Origin: Crambe crambe
Taxonomy: Eukaryota > Porifera > Demospongiae > Poecilosclerida > Crambeidae
Length of the DNA: 64,000 bases
Direction: 5' to 3'
Assembly (NCBI GenBank): GCA_963924555.1
Contig: OZ004598.1
Location: 5,368,858 to 5,432,857 of the forward strand
The number at the start of each line of letters is the position of its first letter. Position 1 is the first letter of the stretch. The notes under the pieces are model-generated. The model saw only the letters and a list, made by a program, of their open reading frames with translations. It was not told the DNA's origin and made no database searches. A program made the translations under genes and the position numbers. Below are positions 1 to 13,400 of the stretch, piece by piece.

Positions 1-68
1 GTTCTATTGTGTTTGAAGGTTGTAACAAGTGTTCTAGATCTTGGGAAATGATACTTAAACAATCGTCC

Positions 69-311
69 TCACTGCTCCACACTCCCTGTACACAAGTAAC
101 GAAGGAGGGGCATTAAGTCACGTGATTTTAAGAAGAGGAGCTGAAATACCCATTCTTCTTCATGGCCCTGAGGTACAGTGATATAGAAGGAGCAATGTGG
201 AGTCTTGAAGTTGATATTTCTTTCTTCCTCTTTTATGCCACTAAATAAAAGTCCTCTGGAATTGTCTGAGAGCCACTGCTTGGCACGGCTGGTCACCTCA
301 CAGAAATCCAT
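69..311 (-). CDS. First exon of an unrecognised gene (partial)
   Basis: A Met-initiated reading frame starts at 311 and runs leftward. About 45 codons in, at the Tyr-Ile-Thr position near 176, there is a possible splice donor (GTACCT), so the coding exon probably covers about 311-174 and the rest of the open frame to 69 is likely intronic. The peptide (MDFCEVTSRAKQWLSDNS...) is mixed polar and does not match a family I know. Support comes from its position: it lies head to head with GOT2, 200 bp between start codons, like the other divergent pairs in this window. The gene would continue past the left edge. Confidence 0.35.
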   Translation of the reverse strand: MDFCEVTSRAKQWLSDNSRGLLFSGIKEEERNINFKTPHCSFYITVPQGHEEEWVFQLLFLKSRDLMPLLRYLCTGSVEQ

Positions 312-511
312 ATCCTAATAGGAACAAGATCGTCACATGTACATGCACAGTCTACGTACATACATATATATACAGTACAGACGTCGACGTCATCGATCAG
401 ATCACGATTACGCGTACGTGCATATCGCAGGTAGTTATGAGCCCCACCCCCAATTTTAGTTCACGTGTTATCATGTGGTAAGAAGCTTAAGATTCAGGAT
501 TGATTAGAAGA
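312..511. promoter_or_regulatory. Probable bidirectional promoter, unknown gene / GOT2
   Basis: These 200 bp separate two divergent start codons. They contain alternating purine-pyrimidine ACGT-rich sequence around 340-425 and a CACGTG E-box near 462. I see no clear TATA box. The assignment rests on position. Confidence 0.4.
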
Positions 512-2677
512 ATGGCTTTGACTAGGCTATTTTCAGTGAGGCATCTCGTCCCTGTTTCAGCTAGAGCTGTGTAAGTTTAGATGAGTTGTGTGTCACAGAA
601 CTATTAAAGATTCATGAGAAGTGTAAGCTGACCTTTTAGGCCAGGGAAAGTTGGGTTCCTTGTAGGTTTCAGTGAGGGGAGGGGAGGGGAGGGAGGGAGG
701 GAGGGAGGGAGGGAGAAGGTCATTGTTTACTATCCTGAATTTTGTGGGTGTGGCTCCCCAAGTTTACTGTTGAGGGGGGAAGTGATGAGTAATAATTGTT
801 TATCCTGATGTATCTGTCAGGTCATGGTGGTCAAGAGTGGAACAAGGCCCTCCCGATGCCATATTTGGTCTGGTGGAGGCACACAAGAAAGACCCCCGTC
901 CTGAGAAACTTAACTTGTGCGTAGGAGCATATCGAGACTCTAACGGCAAGCCTCTGGTACTCCCCACGGTGAGAAAGGTGAGTGACTGGAGGGATACTTG
1001 AGAAGTTATCAGACTGACTTTCAATGATTGTGAAGGTGGAGAAGATCCTTTATGAGCGTGGTCTTGACAAGGAATACGCTGGAATGATGGGTATTGAGAG
1101 CTTCTGCCATGAAGCATACAAGCTGGCATTTGGGGAGGATCAGACTTTCAAGGAGAACTTGGTAGCTAAATAAAGGCCTTTCAATTCCAATTAAAACTGA
1201 TCTTCCTTCACAGTTTGTGACGGCACAGACTATTTCTGGAACTGGTTCGTTGAGACTGGGGGGCATGTATTTGGTGAGTGGTTATTAATAGTCAACACTC
1301 CCTTAGAGGGATTTGGCTGAAGGATACAGGTGGCCCTAGCCCTAGTGGCTAGCCGGCCTGGTGGAACTCCTTTGTATCACTTGTGTGTGGAAGTTGACAA
1401 ATTTTCCCCTTATTTTTCATAGGGAAAGTTTTTCCCAGAGCAGAAGACAATCTACCTACCCAATCCTTCATGGCCTAACCACGCTCCTGTCTTTAGGTTA
1501 AAACTTTTTTTTTTCTGTGGACGAATTAAATGATTTTTCTCTCCCCTTTCAGGGAAAGTGGATTGGAAGTGAAGTCTTACCGACACTACAATCCTGCCAC
1601 TTGTGCCTTTGATGCAGCCGGTTGCTATGAGGACCTGAGGGTGTGTTTTTGATCACATGAATATCATATGACCCATGACTATTTATTTGCAATGGGATAT
1701 CACTCAGAATCTGCCGGAGAAGTCCATGATCCTCTTCCATGCTTGTGCCCACAACCCAACAGGTGTCGACCTAAAGGTAAAAGACACACCCACTGATTCC
1801 GCCCAATTATATACGGTGCGATTACCCTCTCCTCTCTCCAGTTGGAGCAGTGGGCAGAGGTGTCTCGCATCTGCAAGGAGAAGAATCACTTTGTGGTGGT
1901 AGATATGGCTTACCAGGGCTTTGCCACAGGTGATCTTGACAGTGATGCAGCTGGACTCCGTCTTTTGGCCAAGGACGGGCACAAGCTCATGCTATGTCAA
2001 TCCTTTGCTAAGAACATGGGTCTTTATGGTAAGTTAAGTTAAGCAGGAGAGGGAGGAGTGGTGATTTGATTGGTGGATGTGTTGCTTGTTAGGTGAGCGA
2101 TGTGGAGCATTGACATTCTTGTGCGAGAATGAAGCAGAGAAGAAAGCCTTGGAGTCCCAGATCAAGATTCTGGTCAGACCTCTGTACTCCAACCCTCCCA
2201 TTTATGGTGCTCGTATTGCCACGGAGATCCTCACCAACAAAGAAATCTACCAGGAGTGGTGAGGCACATCCCTCCCTCTTCTTTGGCCTTTATCTTACCT
2301 CCTCTCTCTTCCCTCTCAGGTTAGGAGAACTTCTCATGATGGCAGGAAGAATACTTGACATGAGGAAAGCATTGAAAGAGGGACTTATCAAAGAAGGTTT
2401 GTGTTATGCTTGTTTGGGAGTTATGCATGACATGATCATGTGACTGGGTCGTGTGACTGCATGAGTCTACAATTCTTCAGGTTCCACCCGTGACTGGAGC
2501 CATGTGACAGATCAGATTGGGATGTTTTGTTACACGGGACTGAAGCAGGATGAGGTTGAAAAGCTGAAGACAGATTATGCCATCTACATGACCAAGGATG
2601 GGCGTGTCTCCATGGTCTCCCTGACTCCAAAAAATGTGGACTATGTGGCCAAGTCCATTCACCAAGTCACCAAATGA
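512..2677 (+). CDS. GOT2: Mitochondrial aspartate aminotransferase
   Basis: PLP enzyme that interconverts aspartate and 2-oxoglutarate with oxaloacetate and glutamate; the mitochondrial half of the malate-aspartate shuttle. Eleven exons read by eye (512-570, 821-977, 1036-1161, 1214-1273, 1423-1496, 1553-1640, 1708-1776, 1842-2028, 2093-2258, 2320-2396, 2481-2677) sum to exactly 420 codons, the family length. The first exon encodes a basic, hydroxylated leader ([20 protein letters not shown]), which indicates mitochondrial import. Diagnostic stretches are [26 protein letters not shown] and [12 protein letters not shown], the last holding the Schiff-base lysine. The next gene starts on the same strand 292 bp downstream. 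Confidence 0.96.
660..716. repeat. G-rich GGGA simple repeat in GOT2 intron 1
   Basis: A run of GGGGA/GGGA units on the sense strand inside the first intron of GOT2. It could form a G-quadruplex in RNA or DNA. No coding function. Confidence 0.7.
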
Positions 2678-2969
2678 CTTACTTCATTGTTCTTGTACAT
2701 TTAGCTATAATTCTCTGCCCAGAGTGTGATTGCGCATGCGCAAGATTGCCACACCCCTAAGCTGCATGCAGGGCGTGCTCAGCTGAGGAATTCCCCTTTT
2801 TTGTAGGCTATGACGTTGCACACAGTTAGCCAACAATGGCAGACTTCTCTGACCTTTAAGGTAGCTTAGATCTATTCGACAGTTAATCCGAACTATCAGC
2901 TGCAGAGAGCTTACCCCTCTCGGAGTGCAATCTAACCAGGTTGCTAAATGTGATTCATCTGAGTGAGAA
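2678..2969. promoter_or_regulatory. Intergenic promoter with NRF1-like palindrome
   Basis: The 292 bp between the GOT2 stop and the start of the RNF213-like gene contain TGCGCATGCGCA at 2731-2742, a perfect match to the palindromic NRF1-type core promoter element. No TATA box is visible. A second such palindrome lies before the CENP-N gene (34318-34328). Confidence 0.45.
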
Positions 2970-4425
2970 ATGGAAACAGTGGATCATTTACAGCCTATCT
3001 CGGTGGAAGTGACCGAAGATTCTCCGATCAGACATCCACAGTCAGAGCCTCCAGCCTCCAACCAGCCGGGCCACCCTGCTCATCCTGGGGGGGATATCGC
3101 CGCCGGCTCAACGAAGCCCGAGGCTGAGGACGTGGATGGAGCCTCGGGGAGTGCTCCAGGACAGGAAGAGGTATCCTTGAGCGATGTGACGTACATGGTG
3201 GATCCAAGAATCATAGACATGGGTAAGGAAGGTTGTAGCTATTCAACTTATAGGACATCCTAAAATCATGCATCTATACATCACTAGCATATTGATACCA
3301 TAGAACTTCACAATACTGGTCTTACACCCACTAGGTTTGAAGCTGAAACGTCCCGACTCTGACCTCCCATTCCAGTCCTTCACGTACTCCCTCTTCCCCA
3401 CGATGGAGAAGTCCCTACCCGTGAGCTGGCAGTACCTGGCCACAGAAGACATTGAGTCAGAGAACATCAGATGCCATCAGCTCCAACCTGAAGACCCAGT
3501 GGCTGAACTGCTGAGCAAATTCAGAAAGAGTTACGCTAAAGCAGTTGTTCTCATCAACACTGAAGACAATTACCAGCTTGCACAAGAGTTTTTGGTGGGT
3601 GTGCCTCAGCCGACCTTTCCCGTGGTTGTTGTGAAGCAGACAGATGGTGATGAGATCTTCCGGTGCTTGGAGCGTTACAGTGGGGAGGACATTCATGCTC
3701 GTGTGGATGCTGAAAACCTCGTGGATGATGTGGATGTCACAGGGAGGACCTCTTCTGAACCTACGGTTTCTCCACTTCTCAAGAAATCCAATGCTGCCGA
3801 GTCCAGCTTAAGTAATATTCAGAAGTTGAAGGCCAAATTTGGTTTCCACTCCAAGCAAGTTGGAGATCTGAAGACTGAGATCAAGCGACTAATGTTTGCC
3901 CAGGACAAGACTCCATTGGTGGTGAGTCAGGATGGTGCCAAATATGGACTTCTCATGTCTGCCTTTCACAACTACGAGAAGCTGGTAGGTGCTTGTGTGT
4001 AGTGAACTTTGAACTCCAAACTTTGCACTTAATACTTGCAAGCTGTCCTGTTTTCTGTTGGTTTTCTGTTAAATGTTGTTGTTGTTTTCTGTTGATTGTT
4101 TAGGTTAAGAAGGAGTCTAATCGTGGCGACTTTAATGACATCATCAAGAAACTCAACAATCACATGGCCGTCTTTCAAAGTGATTTTCCACTCTACCTCC
4201 TCCTCATCTTTCGCTTCCACAAGTAAATCAACACAATTTTGGAACCAAAATTCTGATAATTTCCATTAATTCTGTTTCCATGGTAGGAAATATCCGAAGT
4301 ATCAGTGTGATGAGATGAGTCAGTTCATTACCAGCTGTATCGACATCTTAGAACTCAAGCTGAACATCAAGTCTCTTGCACAAGTTCTGGACTCGTTCAT
4401 CCAGCAGTAAGTCCTGTAGTTCAGT

Positions 4426-4457
<32 letters not shown>

Positions 4458-7400
4458 AAACACTGCACATACACATTATGTTTGATAACATTACATGCAA
4501 GTTGCATGTGATATGCATGCCTGAGTGATTTGCTTATATGGATGGTTTGAGTGATAATTATTGTGTTTATGAAAAACAAAACAAATGCATTTTAGTAGCA
4601 ATCTTGTGTGTTTTGTCCAAATGACTCCTTAAACCCCACCCCCATAATGATTCTGCCACACCCCTTTCCCCCTCTATGATCAGGGGGGACTTCAGTGTGA
4701 TGTACAACCCCGATGGAGACGAGGACCGCTTGAGTAGTGTCTTCCACCTCCTGGAGCAAGCCTGTCTGGAACTGGCCGATGTCTCCTACAAGGTGCGAAA
4801 CGCTAATATTGCCAATGCCCCCTTACTGGACAACAAATCCAGACCTCTCTACAAAGACTTCATCTATTCCAGAATGCTTTGGGGTAAAGTCTTGATTGTC
4901 CTTTTCAACCTGAGCTCTTTTTTTAACCTGATTTCTATGTATTCTAGTTTCTATGGCAATGAAATTCCACGATGCTCGCAAGGCACACATCACTCGTGCA
5001 ACAAAATCACTTTGGACAGAAAGACTCATCAATTTTCATCACAGAATAGTGTTTCAAGCTGACGCCATATCCTCTCTCAAGCGGGGACTGGAGGTTGGTA
5101 GACTTCTGAAGTTGCCCTACGACCTTTCCTGCCACTACCAACACTTGGGGGATTTGCTTGCCAGAGATACAGACAAGACCTTGAGACCTTTCTCCCATCT
5201 TGCGTGAGTCTGGGGGTCATTGTCTTCCAGGGAGGGTGAAAGGTTCCTGTGGTAACATCGTGGTGCAGTTAATATCTTTATGAAGGGACATAGCCCCTAA
5301 CTCAATTCACCAATAACCCCATTGGCTTCCGTGTGATTATGATACACCATCACAGGAACTGCATTAAGATGTTGGAGAAGTTTTTGCCCAATCCTAACCA
5401 CCTGATCACCATGTTGACTGATGTACGGGCAGTCTATGATCAGTACCTCACACAACCTGGTCAATACAAGCTAAAGAGCGTCAGTGTCAAGGGAACCCTC
5501 GTTGGATGTCTCAATGAGGTATGTATGTATGTAGGGACGTAGGTGGGGTTAGAGAAGGTGTTGGATCACATATCCCCCCCCCCCCCCCCCCCAGGGCATT
5601 GATTTTCTGGATGTTCTGTTAGACATCTTCACTAAGCGTAAGATTGATCGTGAAATGATTGAAGCCAAGATAGAGAAATGGCTGAAGCTTCTCCTTCAGT
5701 TGGTGGACATCACTGGACCTGAGCCAGAGGTTCACTTTGCTTTCTTCATTAACGGCACTCAGAAGGTCATGAAGAAGTACAAACATCTCGCCTCAAAATA
5801 TGTGAGTGATAGACTACCTTTATGTGATAGTGCTTCTCTCCTAATTATTGCGGTCACATGATAGGTCACATGATATTTTTTTGTGGTCACATGATACTTA
5901 TCCACTGTCATGTGATCTATATTCTCTCTCTCAGGTGATTCATGTCACAAAAGAAAATTTTCCTGTCCTCAGCATCCATCAGTTCTATCACCTCTACAAG
6001 TCCTTCCGGATCTGGTCCAATCCGGTAAGCTTCCATGGCTGGTCATGTGATGTGATCGTGTGACATGGTCGTGTGACTATCACATTGTAGTTTCTGAGAG
6101 AGTTCCTGAATAACTACACCATCCCGCCAGAGGTAAATTTGAGTGACATGACGTGGAGGCAGTTCTTTGGAGAAGTGGTCAGTCGTTTCAGCACAGCTCG
6201 ACTCCATTTCTACCTGTCGGACTTCCTAAGGGTAGTGGGACAGAAATACAAGGAGAACAAGAGACCAGTGTCTTTCATCACTGACCTCCTCAAACTAAAA
6301 GTCAGCAAACTACTCTCAGGTGAGTACATATAATATAGTTGGTTTGTGTATTTCCAGCTGCCTAAACAGAATACTATTCATTGCACCATATGCATAGGCA
6401 GCTGCTAATCTCATTCATGTTAGCATAGTAAGGCTCATTCATTCAGAGTAAAGGGAATGGTCTGAAGGTCCCACTATTAAGTCCTCTGTCTTTCTCTTGT
6501 ATTCATGGCAACAGTTGAAAATGATGATGACAAGGAGTCTCTTGAAATTCGATCCAAGTTTGCCACTTTCCTACATGACTACATTAACAGGAACGCCCTG
6601 AAGCACAGTCTCCCTGCAAAGATGAAGGACATGTTGGTAAGCAAGACAGACATTTGTGTACCAGCCCATTAAACGGACATATTATGCATCCTACAAATTT
6701 AAACAGCTTCCCAATGTATGTACATTCCTCTGCACGTTCTCTAGGTATCCATTTCTGACAAGCGTGACGAGTTCCAGCTGCTGGTGTTAGACGTGTTACG
6801 TCGTGAAGTAGTGCCAGAGCTGAGGGCACTGCAAGGGAAGACTTTAGACATCAACTTTAAGACCTTGCTCAGAGACATTGTCAGTTTGTTGAAGAACGAC
6901 TTGAGTTGGTTGACCTCCCTCTCTCTCCGACAGAGATTCTGTTGGGGCATCCTCACCACCTGTTCCTCTAAGATTGTCCCTTCCATCGACAACTTTGATT
7001 GGGCACAGAACTACTTCTCTGTTATATCAGAGCTTAATCTGGGCCTGGTTTTCATCTCTTACTGCTCGGGGAAGAAGCTGCCCCATGACAGGCGAATAAT
7101 TGCCAATCAGATTCCTCACGAAATTGCAAGTCACCCATCGGAGGACTTGAGGAAGTACGTACAGGGGATGTAAGGGGGGATGGGTGAAGGGGGAGTGGGT
7201 AGGTACACTATACTTCAAATCTTTTCCTCTCCAGGTACTTTGAGTGGGTGGCAGAGATCCAGCGAGTATTGGACCATTGGAGCAAGAAGTTCCTTCGCCA
7301 GGACATCAGCTACGACGAAGTCCTCCTCTACGCCAACAACCACACCAAACTCAACCCCCTGGGAGAAATGGTGTGTGCTTCAAGTCTTGTCATCGACTTC

Positions 7401-10400
7401 AACCAGCTTCAGAACATTAAGACCAACATCCTCAGTGAATTTGAAATGCTGAATGTACATCTTCTAAAGTATATTCCAGGACAACCGGATGTCAAGTGGT
7501 GTATTCTTCCTGTCCTCCTGGAGGACTATGGTGTTTATCTCCCTCAAAATGTCAGGGACATCATTTTAAAGAAGGTGTGGTTTCCAGGACAGCCAGGACA
7601 GATCCCCGAGGACCAACTAGGCACACCTCTTGTGCCCAGCACCAGCGGCCTGTTCCAACCAGGACACGATGTCTCTCTGAAGCTCCACAGGAATACAAGT
7701 CTGTGTGACATCGCTCATTTAGTGAGGCAAATCGACCTCTTCCAGCGACCTCTGATGGATCACTTACAGATGCTAATCTTCTTCAAACTACATAGAAGTG
7801 TTCTCTTCGATAAATACCTTCGTCTTTACCTCAAGAAGATAGTAGAGACTCAACAGCAGTCGCAAGAAACGCTCTCACGCATGCAGTTCTCCGAGTTTGG
7901 CTTCTCCTTGAATTTCCCCTCTGCCACTTTTTCTTCCTCACCTGTCAGCAAACATGACCCCATGGAGGAGGGTCTCTCCACCAACAATCTCGTCCAGGCT
8001 CTGACAAGCACGCACGACCTGATCAAGAAGATTATGTCCGGCATGGCCACTTATTCGGAAATCATTGCAGAAGACGAGCTGATGTTGCAGAAATTGGACG
8101 TAGAGAGAGAGTTTGCTGTTTTATCCGACTATATTCTCCTGTCTAAGTTATCCACTGGTCAGTGTGAAGGGTTGGACGGTGTTCGTAGCATGTTGGAACT
8201 ATTTCAGTACACCTCTCACATTAAGAATGTCCGTTCTGTCTGTGAACAGTACAAACTCAGGAGGTGTCTCCAGGATACTCTACTTAATGAATTATCTGGA
8301 CTCGTCCAAGACCACATCACCGAGGAGGATCGTTCCAAAATGACCCCCCTCATTGCCAACAAGAAAATGAAACGAGTGAAAGAAATTCTTTGTTTGGAAG
8401 AGAATACCAGCTCTAAATGCTTGGACATCTTTGCAGCCATGACAGATAGCGCTGCCTTTTATCAGTTTGTCAGGGACAAGCAGTTTTACGGACAACAAGG
8501 TCAGGCCATCTTCTTGCAGCAGTACGAACTGATCACTGCTCAGCTTCAACACGAGGAGTATGATGAGTCTGTTCTCAATCACCTCTTGGCGGCTTTCAAG
8601 GTCATCAGCCCCTTCATGGATCCCCAGAAGAGCTTCACGGACCTCATGAAGGAGGTGACCTCCCTCAATGCCGTCAATGGCCTCAAGCAACTGGAAACTG
8701 TTAATGCTAATATCACGCTCATACGACTGTGGTTCTCCAGGGCTGAGGTCAGAGTTCAATTGAGCACATGGAAACCTATTTCCCTTAGGCAAAAAAAACT
8801 GATGCACATCTCCCCCCTTGCCCCTGTGTTAATTAGTTATTATTGGATATATGCTAATTGCAGGGACTTCCCCTTGCCCTGTTGTTAATTATATTGAATG
8901 TGGTAATTGCAGGGAGATACTCTTCAGAATGTGGCGAAGGAGCTAGAATGTATCATCAATACTGGTCACTATACCTTCCAACTTGAGGCGGAGAGTAGCA
9001 GGGGACAGATCCTCTTGAAATACGAACCTTTCTCTGCACAACTCCTCACACCATCACCATCCACCAGTCAACCAGAGGGACAACGTCCTCCTCCTCCTCT
9101 GATCCCCCTGCAATCCCAGCTGTCGGAGCTCGGGGGGAAGCCTCAGGAGGAGATGTGGAATGCAGAGCAGATCGGAGACTTTGTGAGGAAGCTCGGCTTC
9201 ATGGACAAGGAGAAGGAAGGAGGAAAGCAAATCAAACAATTCATCCATCTCAATCAGGTATTAATCCAACCAAGCCACACCCACTTTATATGCAATTGGT
9301 ATAGCCAAGCCACACCCACTGTAGTATAACAAGCCACACTCACTGTATATGCACTCTGACCCTTTGGCTTTTTTGGTCCCCCTCTAGACTGCAAACAAAC
9401 TGTTTGAGTTGTACCAGAAGCTGAGGGAATTGGGCCATCCTCTCTATTTGTCCTCTGGAGGCATTCCTCCTATCTCCTGCTCCATCAGTCAAGACGAGAT
9501 GGATAGACACGTCCACACCACTCAACACCTGGTCACCGAGTGGACTCACGAAGTCTCAGAGCTTCGGAGTCGATACAGCTGGCTGCTCTATCTGAGTGTG
9601 CCCAAACTGCTGCAGCTCTTCCATTTGATCGACTCCACCTCTCTTGATGCTGAGGAGAAGACCAATAGGATTCTCCATGAGGTCACCTTTCTAGCACCCA
9701 ATACTGCCAGACAGAGAGAGAGACTGAGGGAAGGAATCAAGGTATCTATTCACTTCAATTAGAATAGATAGCGCTTAAGAAGAACACCTTTCTATTTCAA
9801 TTTTCTTTTTTCTTTTAAATAGATAGCTCTCAAGGAGAACTCCAAAAATGCTGACACGGCAAAATCTCCTATGCTGGTGGTGGGTCAGTTTCTGGATGTT
9901 CTGCTCAAAGGCCACACCCTCCCTCGGAGGTGCTCGTCCAGAGACATGAAAAGCCTCCCTCGTCATCGGAGCATCACAACCACGGTGTACTTTGCCCAAC
10001 CCCTCTATTACTGCCCCGCCTACTCCCAGGGTGATTTCCTTACCTTCATTCTCAACATCTTCTCCGGCATACCCGAGGCCTACCAGATCCTTCGTTGCCA
10101 GGCAACCACCACAGAGGAGGAGCTGAGCTTGTTTTTGAAGCGAGCGATTCAGCATCCCTCCCACTACCTCATGCTGGATGTCAATAAACTACCATATAAA
10201 CTCCAGGAGGTGAGAGAGCGAGTGGTTAGAAATGACCAGGGGCCCTGCCCTCAATAAGTAGGGAAATGACCAGGGGCTGGCCCTCTGCATTAGAAATGGT
10301 TGAAAATGACCATAAAGTTGGTCATACTGCATTTTATTGTTGTAGCATATGGTGCAGCTGCACTTGGCGATGCAAAGAGACCACCAGTCCCAGCCCGAGC

Positions 10401-13400
10401 TGTCTCTCCAGGCCCCTCCCTCTACCCTCCACTTTGTGGAGACTGCTCCCTCGGTGCTAAGGGAGATGCCTTGGATACAATTAAAAGACTCCAAGGTGGG
10501 TGTGGCAGTGGGTGTGACTACAATTCATATTATAAGTTTTAACAGACACAGGATCCTGGTTCATCTCTCAAGGATGCAAAGCGAATGTGTGCAGAGAACG
10601 TGATACACCCATCACATTTTGTCTGTTTCCAACTTGTATATGGAGCAGCTGGTATGTATCATGTGATTATCATGTGACTAGTGAGATCAATCATGTGATT
10701 ATTTTGACTCAGGGGATGGGAAGACTCACTATATTAAGAAGCAGCTTGAAAACTGTTCGATACATAAGACGATTGCCATCAATGAAGCTTTCTCACCAGT
10801 TAGTGCCATCTCTAAACTTCGCTCCCTCCCACTCGACCAGTACAATGTCGGTCTCTTCTTCAACTTTACAATCCTTCCTCCAGGGGTGAGCTACATTTCA
10901 TCTCAAAATCATGTAACTTAAACTGCACCCCTCTTCTCCGTAGGACTCAGTGGCAGATACTGAGAGGCTTCGTTATCGGGAACTGATGGAGGTGATTGGC
11001 TGGTTCTTCTTTGATCTTTTTGTGCTGGGGTACGTGAAGGACCGGGACTCGGGTCTCTCTTTCCGCTTCCCAGGGGAAATGGCCTGGGCCATCTATGTGG
11101 AGGTACACAAACACACACAAAATTTTATCATAAGTTCCTTGATGACCTTTACCTCCTATGACCTTTGAACTCTGTAGGTGCCTTCACGTGACAAGGGCAT
11201 GGCTGCCGGAGAGTCACTCAAACTCTTTCATCGTGAAGTGCCTGCCCTGAGCCTGTTGGGCTCCCCTCACTACATCCACCCAGAGATTCCCTTCATGGTG
11301 GACTCCGACGTCCAGCTGGTATGCAAGTACCTCCGTGCATACAAGAGCAGGGTCATTGACAAGGAGTACAGGGAGGGCCTCTCCCTCGTCAAGTTCAGTC
11401 GAGAACAGGATCTTGCCGACGAAGACTGTCATAAGCTTCTTAACGAGTACATGCCAAAACACATACTCTCTTCAAAAATCACTCAGAAGCTCTTCATCAA
11501 GTAATTAATTAAAGGATTTTCCTCATAATATTATTAGATAATCAACATTATTTCCTTCAGGTACATGAAGCGTAGGTGTGATTTCCTGGATTGTCTTCCT
11601 GCCTTCAATTTCAATACTGGCTCTGCTGAATATCTGACCAATGAGGTGGGGGTGAAGGTTGCTACGGATACCAGACGTCTTGGCTCCACCCTCATGCACA
11701 CCATGCTAAGTGAAGTCAGTGATTTTTGTGATCCTAGCATCAAGGAAAACTGGTCAGTCAAGGCTCACCAACAGGTTTGTGACTAAAATACGTCGACTCT
11801 AGGCATTGTGCTGAATGCTTAGAATCACATTAATTTTGGTCTTGTAAAAAAATTGACCATTCTCCAAAGTCTATAGCCTTTAAATTTCTGGAAAACAGCT
11901 ACAAATTTTTCGTGACCAATTTAATGCTCAAAAGTGAACCTAGGCATCATGCTGAATGCTTAGATTCACTTCCAAGTGTTATTAGTCTCACAAAAAAATC
12001 CAGAAAACTTCACAAATAATTATTGCAATATACAATCTCACTTCATCCCTCGTTCTCCTCCTCCTCCTCCTCTTCCTCCTCCTTCTCCTCCTTCGTTAGC
12101 TAATATATGACTTCAAAGATGGCGGTGCAAGTTTAGGCCTTATCTCTCTCCACCCTGACCAACTCAGAGAAGCCGAAAAAATGAAATTCAAGAAGATAGG
12201 TGTTAAAATCCCATCCATGATGTAAGTCTATTAAAGTAATGTATGTGACTGTCATGTGATGTGTCTGTGTCACATGACATGTCGTGATTGCTAGTGTCAC
12301 ATGACATCATTAGCTGTGTGTGTGTGACATGTCATGTGATTGCATTCTTTTCTCACATGACAGTGACTTGTACTCACGTGAGTTGCTGGACAGTTACTTG
12401 TCCCGTGCACTCAACGTTGAGCTGGAAAAGGGTCGTCTTAGTGTGATTGATGAATCAGCATACGTGTTGACGTTGGATTACACCATCAAGATGCTGAATA
12501 TTCATGAGAGGTACGAGTGTGGAATCCCTGTGATCATCGAGGGGGAGACGGGAGTGGGGAAGACAGCTCTGGTTGAGATGCTGTCCAAGCTCTGGAATCA
12601 GTCGCTTCTCTTGGAGTGGAAGAAACAGAGAGGAAACCTTCTCGACTTCTTCCAGAAGGAATTAGGTGATATGGATATCATTTCCGATAACTATCAGGTG
12701 ATTGATAGTGTAGCATCGGAGGGTTGCACACTTTTCTTGCAAAGTCACAGCTTGCCCAAGAAATTCCAGAAAGCATGTGGTGTGTGTGTGTGTGTGTACA
12801 TCGAAGGAAAAACCTCCTTATTTTAGAAAAGAAGTTGTAATTTGTAGGAGAGGGCTTGATATGATGCTACATATTTTTTAAATTTCTTTTGCCACTTCAT
12901 GCAACTCTGTTTCTCTTTAGATGTGTGTCCAGGCTGTGGAGTCATTGAGTTCTGGAGACATCAGTGAAGACACTCTCTTGGTTCTCTGCAACCATGGCAA
13001 GTTCCATGACCAGCTCAAGAAACTCCTCCGTCCAATGAGAAACGATCCCATGATCCCTCTCTTGACCTTCAAGGCCACTCACACTGATTCTCTTGACGAA
13101 CTTTTCGATTGTGTCGAGATTTCAGAATCACCAGAGAAAACTGCTCGTCTTCTTCAAGCCATTTTCACTGCTCAAGTGACTCCCACTTTCCATAAGATCA
13201 ACGTCCATGCTGCCATGACACCAGCCAAAATCAAGAGCTTATTCCAGCCAGTGTTTGCTCAGGCTAGACTCTTACATGCTGCTTACCAAGAGAAGCTCAC
13301 TCGAGTCAAGAGTGAAGATAAACTGAGGAAGAGTGTATCCACTCCCACCAGACGATCGGTCCTTAGCTCTTTCTCCTCCATTGAGTCAGATGACACCACC

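Noticed and set aside
8292-8807. 171-codon minus-strand frame inside the large exon of the AAA giant
   Set aside because: The opposite strand encodes the conserved protein continuously; this frame has no motif.
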